Below, in pieces: positions 24,432-35,753 of a stretch of DNA of 64,000 nucleotides (the stretch's first letter is position 1; every line of letters starts with the position of its first letter). Both the position numbers and the translations under genes were made by a program. The notes below the pieces were generated by a model, which was not told the DNA's origin, searched no databases, and saw nothing but the letters and a program-made list of their open reading frames with translations. This DNA comes from Cerioporus squamosus (Eukaryota; Basidiomycota; Agaricomycetes; Polyporales; Polyporaceae): the NCBI GenBank assembly GCA_022592435.1, contig JABYQS010000047.1:1-64000 (forward strand). The letters are read 5' to 3'.

Positions 24432-25213
24432 TCACCGCCGCCTCAGCAGCCTGCCCAGTGTCACGCCTCCCGACGCCTCCGCCATGCCAATCACGTCACT
24501 CAGCGCATGCAGTGACCGCCCGGTAAAGCGTTCCCGAGCCCGCTGTTGTGGAGTCTTGCTCTTGGGAGTCTTCGGTGGTTGATACTTCGGATCTCGTGGG
24601 GATAGCTGACCGTTCCATACGCCTCCGTCGAGCAAGAATGGCGGAGGATCGATGACGTTTGTGTTCGTCGCGATCATAAGGTGCAGGTTGCGGGTGACCT
24701 TGTGAGGCAATCCTCGAGCGACGGCAGAGCTGTACAACAGCGACAAAGTCTTATCAACTGAGGATGCGCGCGAGTTCGTAAGTCAGGAGAAATTCGCCAC
24801 ACAGGCCCCGAATATAATAATGGTTTGTGGAGGTAAGTTCGGAACATTGAGTCGGTCAGCTCCGGATCACCGATAGGAAATGTTATATGCTCACCTCGCT
24901 TCTCCCATTCAGTGAGCCAGTGCGTGAGGGCTCGGCGGTGTTCTGGAAGAACGTCGTCGCGTTCCAGTTGGCGCATCACCATCGCCGCTTGAGAAAACGC
25001 CGGACGCCATGCTTTTCGCAACACGGACGTGGCTTCGGGCTCAGAGAGCACCGATGCGGCGGTGGAGCGGAGAAACAACCGATACAAGCTCAGGAAGGTG
25101 GGAGGAAGGGGAGCACTCTCCCGAGCCGAATACAAGCGGTGCGGAGTGCGAATCCAACTAAACCGTTGAGCGTTGAGCCGCGGAAAACGCAACGTCCACA
25201 ATAGTCCCTGCAT
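24432..25213 (-). CDS. LYR-motif mitochondrial protein
   Basis: ATG at 25213. Exon one (about 24896-25213) has an N-terminal basic, Arg/Ser-rich leader that could target mitochondria, then FLSLYRLFLRSTA, the LYR tripeptide with its following basic helix. It ends in LTEWEKR before GTGAGC. The second exon starts near 24765 (VDKTLSLLYSSAVARGLPHKVTRNLHL) and ends with GGVTLGRLLRRR at 24432. About 210 residues, matching small LYR-family assembly factors, which bind acyl carrier protein and help build respiratory complexes or the mitoribosome. The exact member is not settled; a fungal DUF1763-type LYR protein is my best guess. Confidence 0.6.
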
Positions 25214-26229
25214 AATGATAGTTTGGACGATGTTGTTCGGAGGAGGAGGGGTTTGTTAAGTCGGTCGAGGGAGGTAGAAGACTTTTACTTAGTCCCACGA
25301 CCGTGCTATCTGGCCTGCAAGAAGAGTGAGCTCTATTGCGTATTATCGCTTATGAAAGATAGTACGTACCGTACGGACAGTTCTCGGGTACCGGAATGTG
25401 CCAGCGGACGGAAGGCAGCTCTCAGGTGGTCACTGGTAACCATCAAAGATTTGGCATCGTGCGGCGGTGAAGTACAGATTGTCTGGCTTACCGACGCTCT
25501 TGAGCTATACTCCACAGAGCCAAACCAATCTCTTGGTACAAGGTTATGTCCAGAGAATACGAACAGTCATATGTTGTACGACATGACTGGAAGGAGGAGG
25601 AGGAAGGAAGGAAGGAGGACAAGCTGCGAAAGCAGTCATCCGCGCTGGCAGCTTGGCGCCGCTGGGACCCCGGTCGGAGTCTCGGACAGAGTCCCGTCTC
25701 TTGACCTCTGGCTGGACACTGATGCAGACACCTACGCTAGTCCATCAAACCTGCTACTGCTACTAGGCCAGCGTACAGTAGGTGCGGTGTTTAATGTTAT
25801 CTCATGCAAGATTTCTGACTTCAAAGGATTTCTACCCCTGGTGACGGGGGTCCCGATGTGGTAGACGCCCGGAGAGGTCCGAAGTTGCAAGACCAGCGAG
25901 TCGCGACTACTTTGACTTACGACCTCTTACGACGCGTACTTGAAGATATTGCGCTCTGGTGACTGCTAAGTACTAAGTACTCAGGCTGCAGGTAGGTTGA
26001 ACGCTATTGATATGGTATGCTAGACACTGACCTGTTCAGCGGTTTCCTCGGCAACGAGCTGATGAGTTACTAACGGTCGCCATCATCTAGTCTCCCATAT
26101 ACTTTGCGAGTGAGTATCCTCCGCTATGTTGCTCGTTTGGCGTTGAGAGCGTCCTTAAGTATATGTACAGACTAGGACTGGATACCAGACTGGTGTTATA
26201 GATCGCCACCCCCGCAACTTGGACCACAC
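25214..26229. other. Intergenic region before an F-box gene
   Basis: A plus-strand open frame of 213 codons (25223-25864) has no motif and odd composition, so it is not accepted as a gene. AAGTACTAAGTACTCAGG near 25967-25984 resembles short motifs before other F-box genes in this window. Confidence 0.4.
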
Positions 26230-27479
26230 ATGGCTGTCCAGCGTGCCCTCGAATGCCGCGACATACTGGCAGGCATCTTCGAGACCTTGCCTGCGACGTA
26301 TGATGAAGAGATACACACGGGTACATACGAACCATGGAGGCTTGATTTGGCATCTGCGGCTCGCGTTTGTCGGGCATTCTCCGAACCGGCCCTCGCGGTA
26401 CTATGGAGGTCTCTGGACGACGTCGAACCTGTCTTTAGCGTTCTACCTTCTTTCACCCGCCAAGAATCAGGTCTGGCGCACGAATGGGTCAGTTCTTGCA
26501 TGCTATTTGTTGGAGATACTGTCTGATTTTGTCTCATGATTCCGAGCAGTTTCTCACCGAAGAGGTCACAGAGGATCAATGGGCCCGCATGCAATGGTAC
26601 GCCAACCGCGTCCGCGAATTACATGGCCTTGATGCGCTCAAGTCAATGCACTCGTCTGCATGGGCGTTCCTAGAGGGCGTCCGGAGAAATCGACCATTGA
26701 TGGCCAACCTACGTTACCTCAATGCTGTTGTCTCCATCGAGGATCCCTCCGGACTGATGCGTATGCTGTCGCCGTCCCTCCGCGAGGTGCACTTATCATT
26801 TGCGTTCACTAAAGCACTGCCATCAGAGCCGGTGGCTCCTATTGATGCGTCCGTTGTGGGGTCCGTCTTTCGAGTGATCCCTTCAAAACTTCCACACCTT
26901 CATGAACTATCCGTTCGCGGTCCATCTCAGAGTCTCTCCTCCTCATGTCTTACTTCGCTGCGTCACTTCGAGCAACTGCGCACCCTTGACATGTTCTCGT
27001 CCCAAGTTGCATTCGACGCGGGGGCACTGGCCATTGTGTCTCAAATGTCGACTCTCACCGTCCTGGAGGTCGAGATCTCTCTGCAGGCAAGCTCGAGCAA
27101 AGTCGAAGAACTCAGATTCACGAACCATTTCAGCTCCCTCACCCGGATCCATATCGGTGGATCCTTAGTAGACCTTGTCCAGTTCTTCGCTGCAACCTGT
27201 CTCAAGAATCTGCGCGAGCTCGCCCTCACGCTACGTTCCACCCCATCCGAACAAGTCATCCATGACTCCTTCGTCCGCATCATGACGGACGTATCACCGT
27301 CTCTCACCAACGTTAACCTTTTCTTCACGCATGAACAAATCTCTCCTTCCGCCTCGTTCGTCTCCTCTCGGGTGTTTGAAGCACTCATCGGCTTTAGCGA
27401 GCTCATTGAATTGAACGTGGAGTTTGACTCCAAGCGATATGCACCCCTCTTCGACGACGAGGACGCTGCGGCTTTCGCT

Positions 27480-27488
27480 ACAGCATGG
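27480..27488. repeat. Left target-site duplication
   Basis: ACAGCATGG, identical to 29308-29316. It lies in the F-box reading frame (codons for T, A and W). Confidence 0.85.
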
Positions 27489-27565
27489 CTAGTCTGCTCC
27501 CTATAGAGGACCCGAACCGTAGGGTCCGGTATCTGAGTTTGTCAGCAGAAGTTTGATCTCCGACG

Positions 27566-27602
27566 ACGCGTCAAGATCTATACACACGACGCGTCGACGC
27601 GT
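27566..27602 (+). promoter_or_regulatory. Three ACGCGT boxes before the RecQ fragment
   Basis: ACGCGT occurs at 27566-27571, 27589-27594 and 27597-27602, ending 52 bp before the ATG at 27654. ACGCGT is the MluI cell-cycle box bound by the fungal MBF complex at the G1/S switch. It suggests that the parent RecQ-like gene is S-phase controlled. Confidence 0.5.
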
Positions 27603-27653
27603 CGCGCCCGCGCGCCATCTCATCTCCTTCCGTCTCTATGCTATGAGCGAATA

Positions 27654-27887
27654 ATGCAGCCTCCTCCTGTCAATATCTCGGCGACACCAAGCCCCTATAT
27701 ATTCTCCACGCCTTCAGGGCGCGTCCTATGCCGCCAAATCATCTCCGAAAAGCTTGGGCACGACCCCCATGACTACCAGCTGGAAGGAGTCTGCAGGGCT
27801 CTTGACGGTGGCGATCTCCTCGCAGTCACCCCGACGGGTTCCGGCAAGACTGGGTTCCTGTATATGTACCTTCCTGTATATGTATGA
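27654..27887 (+). pseudogene. N-terminal fragment of a RecQ-like DEAD-box helicase
   Basis: The 77-codon frame reads HDYQLEGVCRALDGGDLLAV then TPTGSGKTGF: the Q-motif region and Walker A of RecQ-family helicases. Directly after the GKT loop the frame runs into a 16-bp-period duplication (TTCCTGTATATGTA at 27855-27868 and 27871-27884) and stops at 27887. Motifs Ia to VI are absent. Telomere- or transposon-linked RecQ genes are common in agaricomycetes; this is only the head of one. Confidence 0.75.
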
Positions 27888-29036
27888 ACATGTGCTGTGA
27901 AGAACAAAGGTGCGCACCAATTCGGCAGGACGGCGCATCCGGGTGTGTCCTTCCTGTCCAGGTTTGGGGTGACGTGCACGCTCAGCGACCGCGAGCAGTA
28001 GCGCACGCAAGACGGGCTGATACTGTTCAATGATGCTGGCTGCCCGGGGCATGGTGGCAGCACCAATGTCTTCCCATCGTACGGTAGTTGGCCTGGGATC
28101 CTCTTCACTCCGTTTGCATTTGCGGGAGGCGTGCAGCCCATTCTCAGGCTGGATGGCCTTCTCAGCTTCGCGGACGAGCTTCTTCATGACGGTCTCTACA
28201 GCGAAGCATGTGAGGGCTACGCGAACTCCACGGGACTTCCTGAACGCATCTGGCCGTGTCGAATACATGTCCTTATACTCCACATCATTCTCAGATATAC
28301 AGCCATCCGGATGGGTCATCCAGAGGCCAATAATGTCGGCCGGCGTATGCTGCATACGCCCCTGCAGAAATGAGGACACAACGCCGGCATGGACTGGATC
28401 ACGGTGAACATCCTTTCCATATATGAACAGCGCGTACAACATTTCTCCAACCGTCCAATTCATCTCATCATGTATATAGTTCAGAACCATACTCAACTTA
28501 TCGGCCTCCTTATAGTATCTCCTTTTTGTCGGCCGCGGACCCTCCTGAGATCTCGCCGGACTTGGTGCGCTGTGCCAGCCTTGGAGATGTCGCTGCGGAG
28601 GCGGAACGAATGGCGGAATTGGCGAGGGTGTGAGCGGAGTGTCGTAGGTATACGGTATGTGATAGGGTGTCGCTAGCTGAGAAGGTGAGGGGGAGTCCGA
28701 AGGACCAGCACGAGCGGGCGGCGGCTCGTTCTCGTCATGCTTGTGCTTCCGCTTCTTGCGGGCCGGTGCAGGAGTACTGGGGACAGCTGCCACGCGAAAC
28801 TTGCTGGTAGCCGCCAATAGATTCGTGTCGGTTTCGTCCCAGTGGATGATAGACTGTGAAGAGGATGCTGAAGAGGGCGACTCGAAGACAGTCGCGGTAC
28901 AGGGACCGGTACTGTATTCAGAGGAGGCGATTTTGCGCAGGTCAGCCGCGATGCCAGAGAAGCGTCCATAGTTAGGAGCCAGAGAGCTTTGAGGAGCATG
29001 CCGATAGCGCAGGGGTTTGGAAGCAGCCGGAGGCAT
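27726..29036 (-). pseudogene. N-terminal part of a DUF6589-type transposon protein
   Basis: One uninterrupted frame of 436 codons. From residue about 170 it reads NWTVGEMLYALFIYGKD, SFLQGRMQHTPADIIGLWM, VRVALTCFAVETVMKKLVRE and VRWEDIGAATMPRAASIIEQ, the pattern I know from the N-terminal half of the large fungal proteins ending in DUF6589. An N-terminal KKRKHKH run may be a nuclear signal. The natural text ends near RRPAELVRTFVLHS; the last 50 or so residues are antisense to the RecQ fragment and are not original. The usual protein is far longer, so the DUF6589 core is missing. Family call from memory of the pattern, not a search. Confidence 0.6.
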
Positions 29037-29102
29037 GATGATATGGGCGTAAGAATCATAAAGGCGTCGAGGACGTCGGGCGAAGCTACACGCAGCGCTA
29101 GG

Positions 29103-29138
29103 GTTCCCTAAAAGGCGATTTCGCCTATTTGGGAACCC
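29103..29138. repeat. Hairpin near the right end of the element
   Basis: GGTTCCCTAAAAGGCGA pairs with TCGCCTATTTGGGAACC around a two-base loop, with two mismatches in 17. A separate GCGGCATTTTCGCC follows. Probably a subterminal structure of the element at 27489-29307. Confidence 0.7.
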
Positions 29139-29307
29139 ATACCTCAGGGCGGCATTTTCGCCTTCTATGGTAGTCCGGATCTTCCGGCAAGTTCACACTC
29201 CGAAGATTCCTCGCCCTACGGTATCAACAGCGTGTCAGCTAGCAGACGTTGTCGGGTCATCCCTCCCCCCTTCAATAGACCCGTCAATCGTCTGCCTAGG
29301 GGAGACA

Positions 29308-29316
29308 ACAGCATGG
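29308..29316. repeat. Right target-site duplication
   Basis: ACAGCATGG, identical to 27480-27488; the interrupted F-box coding sequence resumes right after it. Confidence 0.85.
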
Positions 29317-30334
29317 CGGGAGCTTCGCTCCTTCCGCTTCTGGACGGGGAATCTGACGCGCTGTCGTCCCACCGTCTCCGGGCTCGTCGAGTTCGCCAGA
29401 CACTGCCCTCTGCTCGAAGATATCCAACTCCCGTCCCTTGACATCACATCCCTTCCTCCCCTGTCGTCCATCCCGGCTCTCGCGCGGCGTCCCATGCGAT
29501 GGTTACACCTCGAGCCGCTGGCCGGATGGTCCCAGACCAACCTGCTAGCGTTTGCGTCTGTTCTGGACAGGCTCTTCCCCAATCTCGCGGTCCCGCCGTC
29601 TGCTACCGCAGCGAGCTTCAAGTCTCAAGCAAGATTGCCTTGGGATCCTTCTGAGCCCGATTCCGGGTATGAACCGTGGCGCCTCACGCAGATCCTGTTG
29701 GGTGCGATACAGTTCAGTCGGATGCACCTCGCGTTGGAACCTGCGGATGCTGACGTCTCTGTTGCCGGAGATCACGGTTCGGGAGAAGAGTGAGAGGTGA
29801 GTGCGTGTATGCTTACCGGAGCGTATTCGAAGCTGAGACCTCTACACATAGGATTAAGTAGACCACCCACACATGTATCATTCAAAGGATTACCCACCAA
29901 TCTCACAGGCCATTGTTTACTTAATCTCCGCGCAGCGTCATCTAATTTGTCATGAGGTGCACGTTCAGTTTCCTGATGCATGGACTACAACATCACTGTT
30001 CCGAGTGCGAGTGAATGCACCACTGAGTACTGAGGAGCAGCAGGGTAACATTCTCAGCGTTCCGCGTTTAACTCCCTAGAACCCTGCTTGTGTTCTCGTT
30101 CCGTTCGCGTTCATCAAGGCTTTCCTCAGCCTCCTGCGCTCGATGTAACGGCGGCGGCTATATGGCACGTGGTAGTGGTAGCAGGCGCTTGTAAGGACCT
30201 CAAGTTTTCTGCGCTGCGGCCTTCAGCCTCGAGTCGAATCGCGTCTCCATCCAAGTGACTTTACTGGACAAGGTAAGCCTCTACCAAGCTTGACTTACAA
30301 GGCTGTGAAGTAACTCAGTGTTAATCCCGCACAG

Positions 30335-31986
30335 ATGACCACCGCAGCTCCGGCGATCTTGGTTCAGCAGGACATACTGGATGAAGTCTTCTCTCACCTG
30401 ACGCCTGAATGGGATGAAGGGGACACAGACGACCCGAACTGGGATCCATCCGACCGGAAGCTCTTGCGCTCCACCCTCGCCGCATCAGCACTTGTCTGTC
30501 GGGTGTTCTCCGAGAAGGCCCTGGACGCTCTATGGCGCGTACTCGACAGCATTGTTCCTTTGCTGCGGCTCTTGCCCGGTACAGGATCACGTACCAATAT
30601 TGTGAGTTCGCCTCTACAGCTTGTTCGTGCAGCCTATACTGAAGCCCGTGCCAATAGCGTATCTATCGGGACATCAGCGACGCCGCGTGGTCCAGATATC
30701 AAGGGTACGCACGCCGCGTGCGCGAGCTGAACAGCGTAGAGGCTACGAACAGCTCCGAGGCAACGATATCTATCCACCCATCCACCTGGCAGATACTTTT
30801 GCAGCGGCTCGGAGGGGCTCCGTTGCTGCCGATGTTGCGACGTCTCGAGACTGTTGTTATGCTTCCAGACCCATTGCAGGGCATTCTTCTGCTCTCTCCG
30901 ACGCTACAACATCTGCAGCTATCCACCCCTGACGACTACTACGAACCCGAAGATTTCGATCCCGAGAACAACATCTTCATGAATAACCTCATTCGGCACA
31001 TCTCCATTCCCTCCGTTCCCGCCGACGTCCGGCGCAAGATTCACGCAGCAGTCCCCGAGGCATCCAATCACCTCCGGTCTCTTGGACGCTTCACGGCTCT
31101 GCAAGACCTCGATCTTTACTTCGCCGGTGTTCGCATTGGGCAGGAAACATTGCAAGCGCTCTCTTCCCTCGAGTCTCTCCGAGCTCTGCGAGCTCATGTG
31201 TCGCTGAAGAAGATGGCCCCTTCGGCATCGTTCCGCGATGGCTTCCCGGCGCTGGACGCTCTCACTCTGCGTGGTAGTGCGGAGGATATTCTCAAGCTCC
31301 TGCGAGTGCTTCCACTTGACAAGCTGACGGAGCTGGAGCTCAACACCGAGCGGCGAATGACCGCAGAAGACTACAAGCTCTTTCTCACATCCGTCCGTTC
31401 AGTGATTTCCTCCGGTCTCACCTATCTGTCCCTCTCCCCAGACATCTTCAACCGGTCTCAATCTGCACTATCCCTCGCAGACCTCCTCGAGCCGATGCTG
31501 TCGCTCCGCGAGCTCAGGAAGTTGAGCTGCCAGTTCCGGACATACCCAAAGGACGTGTCCGATGATGACCTTCACGCGTTCGCTCTTGCGTGGCCAAAGC
31601 TCACCTCTTTCTGGGCCGTATACAACGACGAAATCCCGGACCGCGTCCAGCCCATTACCGTGCCGGGCCTCATCGACCTCCTGCAGCGGTGTCCGCACCT
31701 CGAGAGCGTCGGCCTGGCGACTCTGAACATTGCGCATCTTCCTCTCCCAAGCTCGGTGCCTCGGCTCGAAAACGGGGTATGGGAACTGGCGGTGCATCGA
31801 TTCGTTAGGGAGGCGGAGGCGGACCTGCTCGCGTTCGCGCTCATTCTTGATCGGATTTTGCCTTGCTTGAAGGTCCCGCACTCCATTGCAGCTACGCCCA
31901 GGAGGAGGGAGTGGACGGATAGGCTGTGGGACAAGGTGCGGTTGCTCGTTGCGCCTCTACAAGCGGCAAGACGCATCGGCGGCTGA
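30335..31986 (+). CDS. F-box/LRR protein, intact, 531 residues
   Basis: Likely substrate adaptor of an SCF ubiquitin ligase. ATG at 30335 stands directly after a splice acceptor, so a 5'-UTR intron (donor GTAAGC near 30272) is likely. Exon one (30335-30601) holds the F-box: ILVQQDILDEVFSHLTPEWD and ALWRVLDSIVPLLRLLPG. A 56-nt intron (30602-30657) leads to exon two (30658-31986): RIYRDISDAAWSRYQGYA, the GGAPLLPMLRRLE block, then leucine-rich repeats (LQALSSLESLRALRA, LTELELNTE, VPGLIDLLQRCPHLES). Ends KVRLLVAPLQAARRIGG. No defect found. Close paralogue, in opposite orientation, at 38526-40185. Confidence 0.85.
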
Positions 31987-33098
31987 AGCTATTGCTGTTG
32001 CGCGATGGCTACGACGAGCTCCGTGCTTCAAGCCTTGACTTACCTCGTTACTTAGTAGTATTCAAATTTACCTCTGCTTGTCATTCAGCTATAATTCCCT
32101 TGACACTCAAATTGATACCGCCTAGATCAATACTCACGAGAGCGGCTGTGGTGAAATCGGGAACCGATTTGGAACCGATCTTGGCGTGGGCGCTTCGATT
32201 GCCTTTTTCGAAGTAACCATGTCGTCGCTGCAGAATTTCTTACTTGTCTTCGACCACTTCAACATGCGCTTCAGAGAACCACAGGACAAGCCATTCAGAC
32301 TCAAGCGGCTCTCGAAGCGGTTCAATATTCCACATCGCACGATAGAAATCCTCTTCGCGGCCCATGCTTCAAGTTCTCCCTCCTCCAAGAAATTCCGAGA
32401 CATCAACATCCAGGAAGCTCGTCTGGGGAATTTAAGGAGGATAAAGGGGCGATAAGGAATGTTTCTATGCGGCTGAGGGGGTATGGGAAGATGAACGGTG
32501 TGTAAGTGAAACCCCTGCTCTGCTATCATACACTGTCTCTACCCATGAACGCCCCGGCGCCCCCACGCATTGCATATCACTCGAATATCATCACCATACT
32601 TCCTTCACATACTTCCATCGTCGTTTGTCACAACCCAGCGCACCTGCGCGTGGTCCCGCTCAGAGCTAGCTGAGAGCCCCATTCGCTGTCCCTTCCTCCT
32701 CGCTCCTACTCCTGCTGTTCCTCAATGTCCTCCCCCTCCCCTCTTCCTGCTATCTTCTTCCCTCCATACCTGTCTTTCGTAGGCTCTGTATGCTGTCCAT
32801 ATTTTTTTTCAATGTTCTAGACATCGCTAGCCATGCTCTGGGCCGTGCGAAACGACCTCAATGCACAAGCCGTGACTAAGCGCCGCGTTCCCCAACTTGC
32901 TTCACGACGACAACGTTCCTTTCTCCACGACCCCTGCGCATGTGTGATTGCAGCCGATAATCTTCTTTGTTCATCTCGAGCTCATCCTTTGGCTATAAAG
33001 GAGGGTGCCGCGGTCGGTTCATGCCATTCGGTCGCCACCGCGCACTCCCCTGACTCCCCAACCAGTTTACAATCCGCCACAGTCACCCATAATCGCCG
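31987..33098. other. Intergenic region with a pyrimidine-rich promoter
   Basis: A strongly C/T-rich tract at about 32690-32790 and a T run near 32802 precede the gene at 33099, as is common for active fungal promoters. Small frames at 32134-32529 on both strands show no motif and were not accepted. Confidence 0.45.
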
Positions 33099-34777
33099 AT
33101 GGTGAACGCTGATCTTGTAGAGGCCGGCGAGGACGTCCCGGAAATCTGGGACTGGGAGATTGTGCAGGACGATTGGTGGAAGACGTCTTTCCGAGCGATC
33201 TCTTGGGCGTACAAGACAAAGCCGGCTCACCCTCGACCCCCTCACTATCACGACCTCTTGGCGCGCGGAAGACGAAGGAAGGTCCCGGGCAACGCTCCGA
33301 ACGTCGCGAGAGCTGCGGAGGTGGATGTGGATCTGAGCACCGGGCTCAGTGGCGTGCAGGCGGCGGAGGACGCTCTCAACCGGTACGAGGTCGAAGTTGC
33401 CATCCTTCCTTCCACCGCGCTCGCGTACCCGAAGACGATCGTCCAGCTTGTTCTGAGCATGGCCTGGAGAAGGATGCTTGGAACGAGAAGGTGCGAGAGT
33501 TGTTTGGTGGGATTCTCGCTGAAGGGTCGCTACCCGAAGTCGAGTCGCTCTGCGCCGAGGTCCCGCTCTGGGATCTAGACAACATCGAGAATGCGCCTGA
33601 CCTCACTGACTCTGAAGCGTCGGCGGAGTCGGACCCGCCCCCGTCCACCCCGAAGCCGTCCAAGGCGACGCCCAGCTACGCCAGCGCGGTCTCGGGCAAA
33701 GTCATCATATCCCCCACCGTTCTTTCACCCTTCCCTTCGACGCTCCTAAACAGCGAGCTCAGCACGAGTGCTGTTGACTTCATCCCCGCTACTCCTCATC
33801 GTGCAGAGTCACGAGAGCCCACCACGCCCCCTCTTACGTCTTCTTCCGGCTCTTCGGATTCCCCTTACTCATCGCCCACTTACAACTTCCACTTCCCCTC
33901 TCTCAACGCCACTCCTCCCACGGACCGCAAGGAGGCCCGCTCCGCACCTGTCTCCATCCAGAAGGACGAGAATGGATTCTACTACACCAACCCAGAGTCT
34001 GACGAATCCGGGCCAGGGTTCACACAGAGCCTCAACGTTACCCGAAGTGGAACGCCTCGTCGCGCCTCCGCCGCGCTGTTTCCCGCGTTCCTCAGCGACG
34101 GTTCCCCTTCATCGCGTACTCGTAACTCGAAGACTCGCGAGATTGTGGACCGTCTGCGGTCGGGCAGCACAGGCGGGCGCAGGGCCAAGAAGGGGAACCG
34201 CAAACAGCCTTCCAAGGAGGTCGATCTTGCAGAACTGATAGCTGAAGCGGCCAAGAACAGCGAAGACAACGACGGATGGATTGTGAGCAAGACTTCCTCC
34301 TCAAGCTCTCTTTTGACTGACGACGGTTGGATCATCCAGGGACCTGTCCCGGCCAGCCCGACGCCCGCGCCCCAGCACAAGCACAAGCACGGGCATAAGC
34401 GCTCGTCTGTTAGTAGCACGTCTACGGCTTCTCCTCCCTCGTCTGCCTCCACGTTCTCCCCCGCGTCGTCGACGACAAGCCTTGGTATGCCGGCCACACC
34501 GGCCTCCACCTCACATCCTCTTCCGCCCGTACCTCAGCTCTACTCGCCCTCGATGCCGTATGCGCCTTATGGACCGACGCCGTACGCAAGTGCGCCCGCA
34601 TATATGCACATGCAGTACCCTTCTGCGCGCGCGCCTTGGCCCATGGGGTATCAGCCAGGGATGTACCCTATGTACCAGCCGTTTGGGGTGATGCCAGCGG
34701 CTGTCCCGTACGGGATTATCCCTATCGCGCCTCTGCAACCCGCCCCAGCGTTCTATGACGCCAAGGGCAAGCAGTGA
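33099..34777 (+). CDS. Unknown Ser/Pro-rich protein, one frame switch
   Basis: ATG at 33099 (MVNADLVEAGEDVPEIWDWE). The first frame reads on to about 33456 (PKTIVQLVL), where coding text passes to the next frame (EHGLEKDAWNEKVRELFGGI) without room for a normal intron, as if one base were missing. The second frame runs to 34777. About 560 residues. It is mostly disordered: DLTDSEASAESDP, PSYASAVSGK, NDGWIVSK and DDGWIIQGP (two similar short motifs), a KHKHKHGHKRS patch, and a C-terminal stretch rich in Pro/Tyr/Met (MYPMYQPFGV). The PSYASAV..K piece resembles peptides seen in RNA-binding proteins; this is weak. The C/T-rich promoter suggests good expression. Confidence 0.6.
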
Positions 34778-35753
34778 GCTGTACGGTGAGCAAACAATGC
34801 AATGCGCCTGTACGTGACATCTGACCGCATTTCGTGCCCAGTTCTTCGTACCTCCCCCACTCATCCGTCTGCACTGTATATCTGCAGGTGCCCACCCCAC
34901 CGACACCGCCATGTCGACATGACGACAGACATCCAAGTTCCATTCGTGTTCCTATTATTTCTTGTCCTCTCGTCCTCTGTAGTAGTTAGTTGCCTCGGCA
35001 AATCCGTATGTACGCATCCATTCTTCCCTTACCTTCTCTCACCTGCCCGCCTGCTCGTCGTCCGTCTCAGTTTTCCCCCGTCGCTCGTGCATCATCATAG
35101 CTGGTACATACATCGATACATGGTCCCTGTGCATGGCATCGGCGTCTCCCCTCTCCTCCCTCACTCAGTCATCATTCAATATCATGTTAGCATGAAACCG
35201 CGGACTCGCTCGTGTCTCTCTCCCCTCGTTGTTATTGTTGTCGCTGCGTCGATCACCTGGTATTAAGTATTGACATCGCCCGTCGCTCGTTCTCGCATTA
35301 TATAAGTGTATCTTCCTGCTCTCAGACGCAGCGCTCTGTCTGAGCGTCCGGCACGCTCATGCTGTCTTGTTGTGCTGCAAGTTCGCGCCGTACTGTGGAC
35401 CGATCATCTGGGGAGACGATAATGCAATTGATGATTGTGCAGACAGGTATGATGAGGCGACGAGAAGTACAGAGTCTAAGTATTCCTATAGATGCTAACG
35501 GAGTGGAAGGAGCGTTGTATTGTCGTGATTGGGGCATGAAGTAATATGATAGCGTGCAGATGTGGTGGGTATGTCCGGATGCGACGGAAGGACAAAATAA
35601 CAGAGACAGTACAGACATTGACACAAGGATACCCAGGATGCACTGAAACAAAGCGGATTCGAAGCTCACCTACCGTACAATGCTTGTGTCCACTGCGATC
35701 GGGGCTCTTGCCCCCGCCAAGGCCTGTCCAGCTAGCGACGACCGTGACAACGC
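34778..35753. other. Intergenic region between convergent genes
   Basis: Only short frames; the two neighbouring genes face each other here, so this should be their 3' untranslated sequence. Nothing else seen. Confidence 0.45.

Larger units (their letters stand above)
27489..29307. mobile_element. 1.8 kb non-autonomous element with truncated RecQ and DUF6589 genes
   Basis: The borders are fixed by the 9-bp duplication and by restoration of the F-box frame. Ends: CTAGTCTGCTCCCTATAG on the left and, read inward from the right, TGTCTCCCCTAGGCAGAC; they share GTCT..(C)CCCTA, so a short imperfect terminal inverted repeat is likely. Next to the left end is a hairpin GGACCC/GGGTCC (27508-27527); another lies at 29103-29138. 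Inside are the first exon of a RecQ-like helicase (plus strand) and the N-terminal half of a DUF6589-type protein (minus strand), overlapping in antisense. Neither is complete, so movement must rely on proteins made elsewhere. A 9-bp duplication occurs with MULE-type transposases; 8 bp, if the outer A is chance, is usual for KDZ and hAT. The class is open. Confidence 0.8.
26230..29793 (+). pseudogene. F-box/LRR gene split by a 1.8 kb element
   Basis: Exon one (26230-26487) holds the F-box (ALECRDILAGIFETLP) and a Trp-containing block (AVLWRSLDDVEP). Exon two starts at 26550 (FLTEEVTEDQWARMQWYA) and continues with leucine-rich repeats to FATAW at 27488. There the element 27489-29307 begins. 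The coding text resumes at 29317 with RELRSFRFW and goes on to GLVEFARHCPLLEDIQLP, ending at 29793. Exon lengths are 258, 939 and 477 nt, all multiples of three, so without the element and one duplication copy the gene would encode 557 residues, the usual length for this family. As it stands translation stops at 27506, losing the last quarter. The rest of the gene shows no decay, so the insertion is probably young. Confidence 0.85.

Noticed and set aside
25223..25864. 213-codon plus-strand open frame
   Set aside because: No motif, irregular composition, no promoter or splice support; likely chance.
27654..27887. Functional RecQ helicase gene
   Set aside because: Only the part up to Walker A is present.
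32134..32529. Overlapping frames on both strands
   Set aside because: No conserved motif, and neither can be joined to other exons.
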